Source of the DNA: Paracoccaceae bacterium
Lineage (GTDB): Bacteria; Pseudomonadota; Alphaproteobacteria; Rhodobacterales; Rhodobacteraceae
DNA: 64,000 nucleotides
Direction: 5' to 3'
NCBI GenBank assembly: GCA_027013095.1
Contig: JALUYI010000018.1
Coordinates: 226,681-290,680, forward strand
The stretch's first letter is position 1, and each line of letters opens with the position of its first letter. Shown one piece after another: positions 18,452-28,047 of this stretch. A program made the position numbers and the translations under genes. The notes beneath the pieces are model-generated. The model had not been told where the DNA came from and did no database searches. It saw only the letters and a list, made by a program, of their open reading frames with translations.

Positions 18452-19321
18452 TCACGGCACCTTCAGGCGGCGGATCAGGCTGGAGGTATCCCAGCGGTTG
18501 CCCCCCATCTTTTGCACATCGCCATAGAACTGATCCACAAGGGCGGTGATGGGCAGGCTGGCGCCGTTCTGCTGTGCTTCGCTCAGGCAAATGCCCAGAT
18601 CCTTGCGCATCCAATCCACCGCAAAGCCGAAATCGAACCGGTCGTCAAGCATGGTCTCATAGCGATTGGCCATCTGCCATGAGCCCGCCGCCCCATGCTG
18701 AATGACATCGACGACCGCAGCCCCGTCAAGGCCCGCGCATTGGGCAAAATGCAGACCCTCGGCCAGCGCCTGAACCAGCCCGGCAATGCAGATCTGGTTG
18801 ACCATCTTGGTCAGTTGCCCGGCACCGCTGTCGCCCAGATGGGCAACGGCCTTGGCATAGGGGGCGATGATTGCCGCCGCCCGCGCATAAGCCTCTGGCT
18901 CGCCCCCGCACATGACCGAAAGGGCACCGTTTTCGGCCCCCGCCTGCCCGCCCGAGACTGGCGCATCGACCATTGAGATCCCCCTTTTCTTGGCGAACTC
19001 TGCCAGCTCACGGGTGATGCGGGCCGATACGGTGGTGTGGTCTATAAAGACCGTCCCCTCGGCCATCCCCGCCAGCAGCCCGTCATCGCCCAGAGTGACC
19101 GCGCGAAGATCGTCGTCATTGCCAACACAGCTCAGCACGAATTCCGCCCCGCTGGCTGCCTCGCGCGGGGTCGGGGCCATCGAACCGCCGTACTTTTTGA
19201 CCCAATCCCGCGCCCTGTCCTCATGCCGGTTATAGACGCAGACCTCATGGCCCGCCGCCTGCAAATGCCCGGCCATGGGAAATCCCATCACGCCCAGACC
19301 GATAAATGCACATTTTGCCAT
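18452..19321 (-). CDS. NAD(P)-dependent beta-hydroxyacid dehydrogenase (3-hydroxyisobutyrate/tartronate semialdehyde reductase family)
   Basis: A 289-residue enzyme. The N-terminal dinucleotide motif is FIGLGVMGFPMAGHL (GxGxMGxxM), the substrate signature is DAPVSGGQAGAENGAL near residue 120, and the catalytic lysine is in GQLTKMVNQIC near 172. It is a paralogue of mmsB at 30.4 kb, not the valine enzyme itself, because its surroundings (Tat lipoprotein, penicillin acylase homologue) carry no valine genes. Glyoxylate/tartronate semialdehyde reduction is one possibility, but substrate cannot be set from sequence alone. Confidence 0.8.
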   Translation of the reverse strand: MAKCAFIGLGVMGFPMAGHLQAAGHEVCVYNRHEDRARDWVKKYGGSMAPTPREAASGAEFVLSCVGNDDDLRAVTLGDDGLLAGMAEGTVFIDHTTVSARITRELAEFAKKRGISMVDAPVSGGQAGAENGALSVMCGGEPEAYARAAAIIAPYAKAVAHLGDSGAGQLTKMVNQICIAGLVQALAEGLHFAQCAGLDGAAVVDVIQHGAAGSWQMANRYETMLDDRFDFGFAVDWMRKDLGICLSEAQQNGASLPITALVDQFYGDVQKMGGNRWDTSSLIRRLKVP

Positions 19322-19406
19322 TCCGCCCCCCTTTCGCGGCTCTAAATCATTTGTTCGTCAAGTTCTGGCCTGCTAAAAGACGCGGGTCAACAAGGTATCT
19401 TCGTTC

Positions 19407-21908
19407 ATGGCTCTTATCTTTCGCTGGCTCTTGCGAATTTTCGTTGCGTCTCTTGCGCTTGGCGTTCTTGCTCTGGGGCTGGCATGGTATCTGGCGGCGC
19501 GCTCGCTGCCCGATTACAACGCCGATTTTCGCGTCAACGGCGTTTCGGCCCCGGTCGAGATCGTGCGGGACAGCCATGACGTGCCGCATATCTTCGGGCG
19601 CACCGACATCGACAGCTTTTTCGGCCTCGGCTTTGCCCATGCGCAGGATCGGTTGTGGCAGATGACGCTGCTCAGGCGCACCGCACAGGGGCGCCTCTCG
19701 GAAGTGTTCGGGCCGCGCACCCTGTCGATTGACGACTTTGTCCGGCGGCTGGATCTCTATGGTCTGGCGGCGCAATCCCTGCAATATCAGGCCCCGCGTG
19801 AGCGCGCCCAGCTTGAGGCCTACGCCCGCGGCGTCAACGCCTGGATCAACACCGTCCGCAGCCAGGCGCTGGGCCGTGGTGCGCCGGAGTTTTTCCTGTT
19901 TTCCAACAAGATACAGCCGTGGACGGCCACTGACTCACTGGCAATCATGCGCTTGATGGCGCTCAAGCTCAGCACCCACCTTCGCGCCGAGGTTCTGCGC
20001 GCCGAGACCTCGCTGGCGCTGCGCGGGCGCAAATCGCGCTTGCAGGATATTCTGCCGGACGCCCCCGGCCCCGGTCTGATGGCTCTGCCCCGCTACGGCA
20101 GCCTGTTTCCAAAGGACACGCGCTTTGCGTCCGCGACGGGCGGTGCAGGGGGGGGCGGCGCGAGGCGCAAGGATCCGCTGTCTCTGGCGCTGGATCCGCT
20201 GGCGCCGATGGGGTTTGGCGGCGCCTCCAACGCCTGGGCCGCGGCCCCCGGACGGACCGCGGGCAAGGCCTCGCTCTTGGCCAATGACCCGCATCTTGAT
20301 TTCTCGGCCCCGACGATCTGGTATCTGGCCCGCCTCAAGCTGAGCAGCGGCGATGTGATCGGCGCGACCATTCCCGGCATGCCCCCGGTTCTGCTGGGGC
20401 GCAGCGCCGACCTCGGCTGGGGCCTGACCTCGTCCTACATGGATGATCAGGACCTGCATCTGGAGAAATTGAACCCCGACAACCCGGACGAATATCTGAC
20501 CCCAAGCGGGTTCAAACCCTTTGTCACCCGCAAGACTGTCATCCAGATCAAGGGCGCGCCGCCCGTCACCCGCCTGCTACGCTGGACCGAGAACGGGCCG
20601 GTCATTCCGGGGTCCCACTATGACCTCGGGCGGATCACCCCGCGCGGCTATGTGATGTCCCTGTCGTGGACGGCGCTGGACCCCAAGGATCTGTCGATGA
20701 CCGCGGCCCTCAGGCTGATGCGGGCAAAAACCGTCGCCAAGGCGATCGACGCGGTTCGCCAGTTCACCGCCCCCTCGCAAAACCTGACGCTGGTGGACAA
20801 AAACTCGATCGCGCTGCAAATGATCGGCAAGATGCCCGCCCGCCAGCCCGGCAACCAGAGCAAGGGCCGCCTGCCCACCCCTGGCTGGCTGGAGCAGAAC
20901 CGTTGGCGCGGCTACCTGCCCTATGAGAACAATCCCCGGATCATCAACCCCTTGGGTGGGATCGTTGCCAACACCAACAACAAGATCGTGGACCGGCCGT
21001 TTCCCAATCATATCAGCTATACTTGGGGCGATACTCAGCGGATCGAGCGGCTGCAAAAACTGCTGGGCAGCCGCAAGGTGCATACGCGCGCCAGCTTTAT
21101 CGAGGCGCAGCTGGACGAGGTATCATTTTCGGCCCGCGCCCTCTTGCCCCTGATCGCAAGGGATCTGTGGTTTGCCGTCAAGACGCCGCCACCCGCCGGT
21201 CCGGCCCTGATGCGCAAGACAGCGCTGGACCTGCTGGCGCAGTGGAACGGCGCAATGAACGAACACCTGCCCGAGCCCTTGATTTATGCGGCCTGGATGC
21301 GGGCCCTGCAACAGCAACTGATCCGCGATGAGTTGGGCCCGCTGGCGAAAAAATTCTCCAGCCCCGACCCGGTTTTTCTGGAGCGCGTCTTTCGCAACGT
21401 AAACGGCGCTGCGGCTTGGTGCGACATCGTGCAAACCACAAAGGTCGAGACCTGCACAGAAATTGCCCGCAGCGCGCTCGACATTGCGCTGGCCGAACTG
21501 GCAAAGACCTATGGCCCAAAGGTCGAAAGCTGGCGGTGGGGAGATGCGCATCAGGCCACGCAGGACCATCAGATTCTGGGCACGGTTCCCGTGCTGAAAT
21601 GGTTTGTCAACATTCGTCAGTCCACCTCGGGCGGAGACAATACCCTGATGCGCGGAAAGACCAAGGCGACGGGGCCAAACCCCTATCTCAACGTGCATGG
21701 CGCAGGCTATCGCGGGGTTTACGATTTTTCCGACCCCGACAGTTCAGTCTATGTCATTTCCACCGGGCAGAGCGGCCATTTCCTGTCCGGATTTTACGAC
21801 GATCAGGCGCAGCTTTGGCGGCGCGGCGACTATCTGCAGATGTCGCTTGACCCGGCTCTGGCGCGGGCCGCGGCGGTCGGGATCTCGCACCTGTTGCCAG
21901 CAAAATAG
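19407..21908 (+). CDS. Penicillin acylase family protein (Ntn hydrolase)
   Basis: An 833-residue precursor of the periplasmic Ntn-hydrolase family. It starts with a hydrophobic anchor or signal (residues 8-30) followed by the alpha-subunit motif VEIVRDSHDVPHIFGRTDIDSFFGLGFAHAQDRLWQM. The autoproteolytic and catalytic serine is in FGGASNAWAAAP near residue 274, leaving an alpha chain, a spacer and a beta chain. Other family marks are ANDPHLDF and LLGRSADLGWGLT. Family members hydrolyse penicillins, cephalosporins or acyl-homoserine lactones; quorum-signal cleavage is possible in this group of bacteria but unproven. No luxI/luxR pair is adjacent. Confidence 0.85.
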   Translation: MALIFRWLLRIFVASLALGVLALGLAWYLAARSLPDYNADFRVNGVSAPVEIVRDSHDVPHIFGRTDIDSFFGLGFAHAQDRLWQMTLLRRTAQGRLSEVFGPRTLSIDDFVRRLDLYGLAAQSLQYQAPRERAQLEAYARGVNAWINTVRSQALGRGAPEFFLFSNKIQPWTATDSLAIMRLMALKLSTHLRAEVLRAETSLALRGRKSRLQDILPDAPGPGLMALPRYGSLFPKDTRFASATGGAGGGGARRKDPLSLALDPLAPMGFGGASNAWAAAPGRTAGKASLLANDPHLDFSAPTIWYLARLKLSSGDVIGATIPGMPPVLLGRSADLGWGLTSSYMDDQDLHLEKLNPDNPDEYLTPSGFKPFVTRKTVIQIKGAPPVTRLLRWTENGPVIPGSHYDLGRITPRGYVMSLSWTALDPKDLSMTAALRLMRAKTVAKAIDAVRQFTAPSQNLTLVDKNSIALQMIGKMPARQPGNQSKGRLPTPGWLEQNRWRGYLPYENNPRIINPLGGIVANTNNKIVDRPFPNHISYTWGDTQRIERLQKLLGSRKVHTRASFIEAQLDEVSFSARALLPLIARDLWFAVKTPPPAGPALMRKTALDLLAQWNGAMNEHLPEPLIYAAWMRALQQQLIRDELGPLAKKFSSPDPVFLERVFRNVNGAAAWCDIVQTTKVETCTEIARSALDIALAELAKTYGPKVESWRWGDAHQATQDHQILGTVPVLKWFVNIRQSTSGGDNTLMRGKTKATGPNPYLNVHGAGYRGVYDFSDPDSSVYVISTGQSGHFLSGFYDDQAQLWRRGDYLQMSLDPALARAAAVGISHLLPAK

Positions 21909-21937
21909 GGCGGCGCACCGCGGCTCGTTCGCCGCCC
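21908..21937 (+). terminator. GC-rich hairpin at gene end
   Basis: GGGCGGCG (21908-21915) and CGCCGCCC (21930-21937) form a perfect 8-base stem with a 14-base loop directly after the acylase stop. There is only a short T run further on (CCTTTT), so it may be a bidirectional barrier between convergent genes rather than a classic terminator. Confidence 0.45.
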
Positions 21938-21963
21938 CCGCCCTTTTGCCGAAATCGAGGCCC

Positions 21964-22941
21964 CTATTGCCCCGTCATCCAGTCTCCCTTGGGATGAAAG
22001 GCCTGAAAGGCAAAGGCGAATTCAACATCATGCAGCACGTCCTTGCCGTTGCCGTCACGCACCCGCACGCTGCCGACCTCCTTGCCGTCCTTGATCGAGC
22101 GGCTGTCCAGCGCCGAAGCCTGCCCCTTGGTCCACGAGATCACCAGCCCGGCCTCGTGGATCGTGCCTTCGCGGCGCAGCCGGTCCATGGGCCAGGCGCG
22201 GTTGCCCACCGCCACCACCCGCATCAAAGGCGAGATCCCCTTTGGCGGCATCTCGCCATTGTAAAGGAACGGTTTCGGCGCTCCATCATAGCCGACATAG
22301 GGATTGCTGCCATAGGGACGGTTGGTGCTGGGCTGATCCATCACCAGCCCCTTGGGGTTACGCGTCCGGAACTCGGCCCAGCTTTCCATCCAGCTGACCA
22401 GCTTGGTCAACTTGTCGCCGGTATGGGCACCGACAATTCCGGTGCCGGTCGCCTGCTGCCACCAGCTTTCGCTTTGCCGGTCATACATCACCAGATCCGA
22501 GTTTCTCAACTTGCCTGTCGTTCCAAAGGTCAGCGGCTGACCGTTGAACTGGCCGTCAAACACGATCGCGGTGTTGCAGAGCGGGCAGTATGTCACCGAA
22601 ATCTTGCGCCCGTCGATCACGTCATTGACGATCTCGTGCCACATCAGATAGCGCACCGGATAGGCCCGTGGCCTGCGCCCCGGCAATTCCAACGTTACCA
22701 CCGGCTCGCGGGCGCCAAGGCGGGTTTCTTTGGCCACCGGGATAAATTGGGGATCGTCCACCGCGGGGATTCCGTCTTTCGGGGGACCGCCGCTCATGAT
22801 CGAGGAAAAGGCCACGGACGACTTGTCAAAATCCGTGTTTGGCCATTCGTTCAGCCAATAGGCGGGCTGTGCGCCAGCGGCGGTGATCCCGGCCAGCGAC
22901 AGGGTCGCCGCGGCGAGGGTTGCATGAATGAAGGATCGCAT
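21964..22941 (-). CDS. DUF3179 domain-containing exported protein
   Basis: A 325-residue protein with a signal peptide (MRSFIHATLAAATLSLAGITAAGA) and a DUF3179 domain filling most of the mature part. The family hallmark YCPLCNTAIVFDG, with two conserved cysteines, is near residue 141; ETRLGAREPVVTLEL and LMWHEIVND precede it, and the Gly-rich Trp-containing stretch QSESWWQQATGTGIVG follows. The function of DUF3179 proteins is unknown. The start at 22941 has AGGGGAG upstream, preferable to the in-frame ATG at 22995. Confidence 0.8.
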   Translation of the reverse strand: MRSFIHATLAAATLSLAGITAAGAQPAYWLNEWPNTDFDKSSVAFSSIMSGGPPKDGIPAVDDPQFIPVAKETRLGAREPVVTLELPGRRPRAYPVRYLMWHEIVNDVIDGRKISVTYCPLCNTAIVFDGQFNGQPLTFGTTGKLRNSDLVMYDRQSESWWQQATGTGIVGAHTGDKLTKLVSWMESWAEFRTRNPKGLVMDQPSTNRPYGSNPYVGYDGAPKPFLYNGEMPPKGISPLMRVVAVGNRAWPMDRLRREGTIHEAGLVISWTKGQASALDSRSIKDGKEVGSVRVRDGNGKDVLHDVEFAFAFQAFHPKGDWMTGQ

Positions 22942-23111
22942 GTTGTCTCCCCTTGTTCGGATGCCCAGAGACAACCTGTCAGAGGCGAGGGTCAAAAACC
23001 ACCCTGCCTCACGCAGATATCATCATCCGGCATCGGGCAGAGTATCTGGCACAAGCGGGGTGGAATTAACGGGGTTTATGGGGGAAATGATGACGAGGTT
23101 TCATAAAAAGA

Positions 23112-23831
23112 TCAACCTGCCGGAACGACCGTGACCTTGGTCATATAGTCCGGCGCCGTCACCGCCCCGTTGCGGTTGGGGTCGCCCTTCTTGATCCCTT
23201 CAACGATATTCTGCCCCGAGAGGACCCGCCCGACGACCGTGTATTTCCCGTTCAGGAAAGGCGCGTTGTCAAACATGATAAAAAATTGCGAATTGGCAGA
23301 ATCGGGATCATTTCCTCGCGCCATACCGACCACGCCCTTGCGAAAGGCGATGTTCGAAAACTCAGCCTTCAGGTTTGGCTGACCCGAACGGCCCATCCCG
23401 GCGCGAACCAGCGCACCGCCGCGTTTGCCGTACTGGACATCGCCGGTCTGCGCCATAAAACCGGCAATCACCCGGTGAAAGACCACGTTGTCATAAGCGC
23501 CAGCGCGGGCCAGCGCCTCGATCCGGGCGACGTGATGCGGGGCGATGTCGTTGAACAGTTCGATCTCGATCTTGCCGGTTTCGCTGCCGCCAACCTGAAT
23601 GATCAGCCGGTCCCGCGCCGCCGGGGCGGCAACATCGGTCAGCCCCGTCACGCCCTTTGGCGTGACGGCTGCTGCTGTCTTGATCGTGCTCTGGCTGTCG
23701 ATGGACGAGCTTGCCGCAGGTGGTACGGGCGGCACCGGCTCCATCTCGGGCTGAGTCAGATACATGTATCCCATGAACCCACCGATCAGCAGGATCAAAA
23801 GGACAATGATGGTCAGGATTATTTTTTTCAT
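23112..23831 (-). CDS. Membrane-anchored cyclophilin-type peptidyl-prolyl isomerase
   Basis: A 239-residue protein with an N-terminal signal anchor (residues 3-26, IILTIIVLLILLIGGFMGYMYL), a proline-rich linker, and a cyclophilin domain from about residue 75. Catalytic segments FHRVIAGFMAQTGDV and NSQFFIMFDNAPFLNGKYTVVGRV are complete. It should act on proteins in the periplasm. Its ATG overlaps the stop of the preceding cyclophilin gene by four bases, so the two are translated together: one cytoplasmic, one exported copy of the same fold. Confidence 0.9.
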   Translation of the reverse strand: MKKIILTIIVLLILLIGGFMGYMYLTQPEMEPVPPVPPAASSSIDSQSTIKTAAAVTPKGVTGLTDVAAPAARDRLIIQVGGSETGKIEIELFNDIAPHHVARIEALARAGAYDNVVFHRVIAGFMAQTGDVQYGKRGGALVRAGMGRSGQPNLKAEFSNIAFRKGVVGMARGNDPDSANSQFFIMFDNAPFLNGKYTVVGRVLSGQNIVEGIKKGDPNRNGAVTAPDYMTKVTVVPAG

Positions 23832-24337
23832 GCGTCATCCGCCGCGACACGGACCGAAATCATGCGGTCCGGGTTCATGGGCGGCTCTCCTTTCTGGATC
23901 TTATCGACATTTTCCATGCCCGAGATCACCCGGCCATAGACCGTATATTGCCCGTTCAGGAAATGGCCATCATCGAACATGATGAAGAACTGCGAATTGG
24001 CCGAATCCGGGTTTTGCGAACGGGCCGCTCCCAGCGTACCACGATCAAACGGTATACGCGAGAATTCCGCGGGCACGTTGGGCAGGTCCGAGCCCCCCGT
24101 GCCGGCCATGCGGATATTGAAATTGTTTTCCATATTGCCGTTGGCGACATCACCGGTCTGCGCCATGAACCCGTCGATCACCCGGTGAAAGGCCACATTA
24201 TCATAGGCCCCGGCGCGGGCCAGCTCCTTGATCCGGGCGCAATGCTTGGGGGCGATGTCGGGCATCAGTTCAATCACCACCGGACCGTCCTTGAGCTCGA
24301 TGATGATGGTGTTTTCGGGGTCCTTGATCTTGGCCAT
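23828..24337 (-). CDS. Cytoplasmic cyclophilin-type peptidyl-prolyl isomerase
   Basis: A 169-residue single-domain cyclophilin without signal peptide. The active-site stretch FHRVIDGFMAQTGDV and the substrate-groove segment NSQFFIMFDDGHFLNGQYTVYGRV are intact. A strong AGGAGG site precedes the ATG. It lies between coaD and the membrane-anchored cyclophilin on the same strand, so the three probably form one operon. Confidence 0.93.
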   Translation of the reverse strand: MAKIKDPENTIIIELKDGPVVIELMPDIAPKHCARIKELARAGAYDNVAFHRVIDGFMAQTGDVANGNMENNFNIRMAGTGGSDLPNVPAEFSRIPFDRGTLGAARSQNPDSANSQFFIMFDDGHFLNGQYTVYGRVISGMENVDKIQKGEPPMNPDRMISVRVAADDA

Positions 24338-24403
24338 TTCTGCCTCCTGAGTGTGACTTTCCCGCGAACTTACGCAAAAGCCTGCACAAGGGAAAGCGGC
24401 AAG

Positions 24404-24901
24404 TCAGCGCGTGGCGTATTTTGCCATCAGCGCGCGGGCCACCACGGGGGGGACAAATTTGCTGATATCCCCGCCCAGCCGGGCGATTTCCTTGACCAGA
24501 CGTGAGGCAATGGCCTGATGCGAGGCGTCAGCCATCAGAAATACGGTCTCGACCCGGTTGTTCATCGCCCGGTTCATGCCAACCATCTGGAACTCGTATT
24601 CAAAATCCGAGACCGCCCGCAAGCCGCGCACGATCACTCCGGCACCGACCTCTTCGGCACATTGAATCAGGAGGTTCTCGAACGGATGGACAATGATTTC
24701 AACTCCGGTGTCATTGGCCGCCGTGGCGCATTCGGCCTCAATCATCGCCACCCGTTCGGCCAGCGAAAACAACGGCCCCTTGTCGCGGTTGATCGCCACC
24801 CCGATCACCAGACGATCCACCAAAGTGCAGGCGCGGCGGATGATGTCGATATGCCCATGGGTAATGGGGTCGAACGTGCCAGGATAAAGTCCGGTGCGCA
24901 T
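24404..24901 (-). CDS. coaD: Phosphopantetheine adenylyltransferase
   Basis: A 165-residue enzyme transferring AMP from ATP to 4'-phosphopantetheine in CoA synthesis. The nucleotidyltransferase motif GTFDPITHGHIDII is at residues 8-21, GLRAVSDFEYEFQMVGMNR marks the mid-region, and the C-terminal substrate motif is represented by ASRLVKEIARLGGDIS. The ATG at 24901 is preceded by GGAGCT; an in-frame ATG at 24967 would add a non-conserved stretch. First gene of the coaD-cyclophilin-cyclophilin group. Confidence 0.95.
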   Translation of the reverse strand: MRTGLYPGTFDPITHGHIDIIRRACTLVDRLVIGVAINRDKGPLFSLAERVAMIEAECATAANDTGVEIIVHPFENLLIQCAEEVGAGVIVRGLRAVSDFEYEFQMVGMNRAMNNRVETVFLMADASHQAIASRLVKEIARLGGDISKFVPPVVARALMAKYATR

Positions 24902-25020
24902 CACAGAGCTCCAGTTGTCCGAGGAAACACTTGGCAGAACATTATTGTGCCACCCCGGCAGGTTCAATGTGAATAATGCGCGGCGGCGGTTTTTTGTCGG
25001 ACCGTCGATGCCGCCTGAGG

Positions 25021-25455
25021 TCAGAAACCCTTGATCATTCCCTCAAGGGCTTCTTTTTCCATGGTAATTTCCGACAGTCGCGCCTGCACCGCGTCGCCAA
25101 TCGAAATCAAGCCGATCATCTTGCCGCCATCCATCACCGGCATATGGCGGAAGCGCCCGTCGGTCATTTTCTGCAAGACCGCATCCGCCGTGTCGTCCGG
25201 CGCGCAGGTGGTGATGGTCTTTGACATCAAATCGCGCACCGTCTCGCCAAGGCAGACCGCCCCCTTGCGCCCCAACTCTCGCACGATGTCGCGCTCGGAG
25301 AACATGCCGATCACCGCCTGCCCGTCATCAGAAACGACCAGCGCCCCGATACGCCGGGCCGACAACAGTTCGGCCGCCTCGGCGACACTGGCGGTGGAGG
25401 GGATAGTGGCGACCTCCTGAATTTTCTTTCCCTTGAGAATATTCTTGACCAGCAT
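25021..25455 (-). CDS. CBS domain-containing protein
   Basis: A 144-residue protein made of a single Bateman module: a CBS domain at about residues 8-63 (VAEAAELLSARRIGALVVSD) and another at about 75-135 (TADAVLQKMTDGRFRHMPVM). Such stand-alone modules bind adenosyl nucleotides and sense energy state; the partner protein is unknown. It is transcribed in the same direction as the LysR gene upstream of it, 57 bases away. Confidence 0.88.
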   Translation of the reverse strand: MLVKNILKGKKIQEVATIPSTASVAEAAELLSARRIGALVVSDDGQAVIGMFSERDIVRELGRKGAVCLGETVRDLMSKTITTCAPDDTADAVLQKMTDGRFRHMPVMDGGKMIGLISIGDAVQARLSEITMEKEALEGMIKGF

Positions 25456-25512
25456 GGCACCCTCCTTGGTTGAATATTATTGCTTTGATGGTGCCTTCTG
25501 CGACATATTATG

Positions 25513-26415
25513 TCAAGCCAACGCTTCCAGCCGGCGAATCTCGCTGCGCAAGGCGGCGCTCAGCAGATCGGCAAAGCGGTTCAGTCGTGCCACCTGCCGG
25601 TCATCGGCGTGACGGATCAGATAAAACGCCCGCCGCAGCGAGACCTCATGGGTCAGGATCCGGCACAGCTCGGGATAGGCGGGGATGGCGAAATCATGGG
25701 CGATGCAGACACCGGCGCCGATTCGGGCCCAGTTGATCTGCACCGAGACCGAATTGGACATCAACCGGACCTGCGCCCCCTCGCCCGCTTCATCCATATA
25801 GTCCAGCTCGGAATCGAAAATCATATCGGGGATATAGCCGATCATCCTGTGCGCCGACAGATCGGCCCGGGTCACGATCGGCGCATGGCTGTCCAGATAG
25901 GCCCGGCTGGCAGCCAGATGCAGGTGATAGTCAGCGATCTTTTTCACAGTCAGGCGCCCAGTCTGAGGCGGGCTGACGGTGATCGCCATGTCGGCCTCGC
26001 GCTTGGACAGGTTAAAGACCCGCGGCAAGGCGACGATCTGCACCTCGAGCCCGGGGTTTGCATCGCAGATTCCGGCGCATATCTGCGGCAAAAGATAATT
26101 GGCAACCCCATCGGGCGCGCCGATCCGCACCGGCCCGGACAGCACGTTCTCGGGTGCCCGGGTCTCTTCGAGCACCCCGATCACCGCGCGCTCGGCCCCG
26201 CTGGCATGGGCCAGCAGTCGCCCGCCCGCCTCGGTCAGCGCATAGCCTTGCGGCGACTTGATAAACAGCCGGACGCTGAGGCCGCGCTCAAGCCGGGCGA
26301 TCCGCCGCCCCACCGTCGCCGGGTCCATCCTGAGCGCCTTTCCGGCGTTCGAAAGGCTTTCAAGTCGGGCAACGGCAAGAAACACTTTCAGGTCATCCCA
26401 GTTCAGGTGCTGCAT
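25513..26415 (-). CDS. LysR-family transcriptional regulator
   Basis: A 300-residue regulator beginning MQHLNWDDLKVFLAVARLES. The winged HTH covers residues 1-65 (SNAGKALRMDPATVGRRIARLE) and a LysR substrate-binding domain follows from about residue 90 (SGPVRIGAPDGVANYLLPQI). It is divergent from the valine-degradation operon across 113 bases, the standard arrangement for a LysR protein and its target, so it is probably the operon's activator responding to a valine intermediate. The ATG at 26415 is chosen because the upstream extension to 26505 covers the intergenic region. Confidence 0.85.
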   Translation of the reverse strand: MQHLNWDDLKVFLAVARLESLSNAGKALRMDPATVGRRIARLERGLSVRLFIKSPQGYALTEAGGRLLAHASGAERAVIGVLEETRAPENVLSGPVRIGAPDGVANYLLPQICAGICDANPGLEVQIVALPRVFNLSKREADMAITVSPPQTGRLTVKKIADYHLHLAASRAYLDSHAPIVTRADLSAHRMIGYIPDMIFDSELDYMDEAGEGAQVRLMSNSVSVQINWARIGAGVCIAHDFAIPAYPELCRILTHEVSLRRAFYLIRHADDRQVARLNRFADLLSAALRSEIRRLEALA

Positions 26416-26423
26416 GGTTTTCC

Positions 26424-26439
26424 TTTGCAATAACGCAAA
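26424..26439. promoter_or_regulatory. LysR-type operator candidate
   Basis: TTTGC (26424-26428) and GCAAA (26435-26439) are inverted around a 6-base AT-rich spacer. It lies 9 bases upstream of the LysR start and in the divergent region with mmsA, as expected for an autoregulatory binding site. Confidence 0.4.
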
Positions 26440-26528
26440 ACACTTTTGGGAAATTAGCGCTCCACAAGACAAAAACGCAAGACTAACATGCGCCCGGACA
26501 GTCAATCCGTTAGGGGAGGTTTTTTCGG

Positions 26529-28028
26529 ATGCAGGAACTTACACATTACATCAACGGCGCCCATGTCAAAGGCGAAAGCGGCCGGTTTTCCGACGTTTTC
26601 AACCCCGCCACGGGCGAGGTGCAGGCCAAGACACCGCTGGCCACCAAGGCCGAGATCGACGCCGCGGTGGCCATCGCCGCCGCCGCGCAACCCGCCTGGG
26701 CCGCCGTCAACCCGCAGCGCCGTGCCCGGGTCATGATGAAATTTGCCGATCTTCTGAATCGCGACATGGACAAGCTGGCCGAGGCCCTGTCGCGCGAGCA
26801 CGGCAAGACCTTTCCCGATGCCAAGGGCGATGTGGTGCGCGGCCTTGAAGTGGTCGAATTCTGCTTTGCCGCGCCGCATTTCATGAAGGGCGAATATACC
26901 GAAGGTGCGGGCCCGGCCATCGACATGTATTCCATGCGCCAACCCTTGGGCGTCTGCGGCGGCATCACGCCGTTCAACTTTCCGGCGATGATCCCGATGT
27001 GGATGTTTGCCCCGTCACTTGCGGCGGGCAACGCCTTTGTCCTGAAACCCTCCGAGCGCGACCCCTCGGTGCCCCTGATGCTGGCCGAGCTTCTGGAAGA
27101 GGCCGGCCTGCCCAAGGGCGTCTTTCAGGTGGTCAACGGCGACAAAGAGGCGGTGGATGCGCTTTTGGATAATGAAACCGTGCAATCCATCGGCTTTGTC
27201 GGCTCAACCCCCATCGCCCAGTATATCTATGCGCGTGGCTGCGAGAACGGCAAACGGGTGCAATGTTTCGGCGGGGCCAAGAACCACATGATCATCATGC
27301 CCGACGCCGATATGGATCAGGCGGTGGACGCGCTAATCGGGGCCGGATACGGGGCTGCGGGCGAACGGTGTATGGCCATCTCGGTTGCGGTTCCGGTGGG
27401 CAAGGACACCGCCGACAAGCTGATCGAAAAACTGATCCCGCGGGTGGAAAGCCTGAAGATCGGGCCCTACACCGCAGGAGACGACGTCGATTACGGCCCG
27501 CTGGTCACTGCCGCCGCCAAAGAGCGCGTTCTGGGTCTGGTGGACCGCGGCGTCGAGCAGGGCGCCGATCTGGTGGTGGACGGGCGCGACTTTAAATTGC
27601 AGGGCTACGAGAACGGCTTTTTCGTCGGGGCCTGCCTGTTTGACAATGTTACGCCGGACATGGACATCTACAAACAGGAGATCTTTGGCCCGGTCCTGTC
27701 AACGGTGCGCGCCGACAGCTATGACGATGCGCTGAAACTGGCGATGGATCACGAATACGGCAATGGCACCGCGATCTTTACCCGCGACGGCGACACCGCC
27801 CGGGATTTTGCCAACCGGATCAATATCGGCATGGTCGGGATCAACGTGCCAATCCCGGTTCCGCTGGCCTATCACACCTTTGGCGGCTGGAAAAAATCGG
27901 CCTTTGGCGATCTGAACCAGTGCGGGCCAGATTCCTTCAAGTTCTACACGCGCACCAAAACCGTGACCGCGCGCTGGCCATCAGGCATCAAGGAAGGCGG
28001 CGAGTTCCATTTCAAGGCGATGGACTGA
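26529..28028 (+). CDS. mmsA: CoA-acylating methylmalonate-semialdehyde dehydrogenase
   Basis: A 499-residue aldehyde dehydrogenase that oxidises methylmalonate semialdehyde to propionyl-CoA with CO2 release at the end of valine degradation (and malonate semialdehyde from inositol). The family-specific starts ELTHYINGAHVKGES and PLGVCGGITPFNFPAM are present, and the catalytic cysteine is in GERCMAISVAVPVG near residue 280. C-terminal NVPIPVPLAYHTFGGWKKS is also typical. A GGGGAGG site precedes the ATG. It is the first gene of a four-gene valine set controlled most likely by the divergent LysR protein. Confidence 0.95.
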   Translation: MQELTHYINGAHVKGESGRFSDVFNPATGEVQAKTPLATKAEIDAAVAIAAAAQPAWAAVNPQRRARVMMKFADLLNRDMDKLAEALSREHGKTFPDAKGDVVRGLEVVEFCFAAPHFMKGEYTEGAGPAIDMYSMRQPLGVCGGITPFNFPAMIPMWMFAPSLAAGNAFVLKPSERDPSVPLMLAELLEEAGLPKGVFQVVNGDKEAVDALLDNETVQSIGFVGSTPIAQYIYARGCENGKRVQCFGGAKNHMIIMPDADMDQAVDALIGAGYGAAGERCMAISVAVPVGKDTADKLIEKLIPRVESLKIGPYTAGDDVDYGPLVTAAAKERVLGLVDRGVEQGADLVVDGRDFKLQGYENGFFVGACLFDNVTPDMDIYKQEIFGPVLSTVRADSYDDALKLAMDHEYGNGTAIFTRDGDTARDFANRINIGMVGINVPIPVPLAYHTFGGWKKSAFGDLNQCGPDSFKFYTRTKTVTARWPSGIKEGGEFHFKAMD

Positions 28029-28047
28029 GCGGCCCGAAAACATGGCG

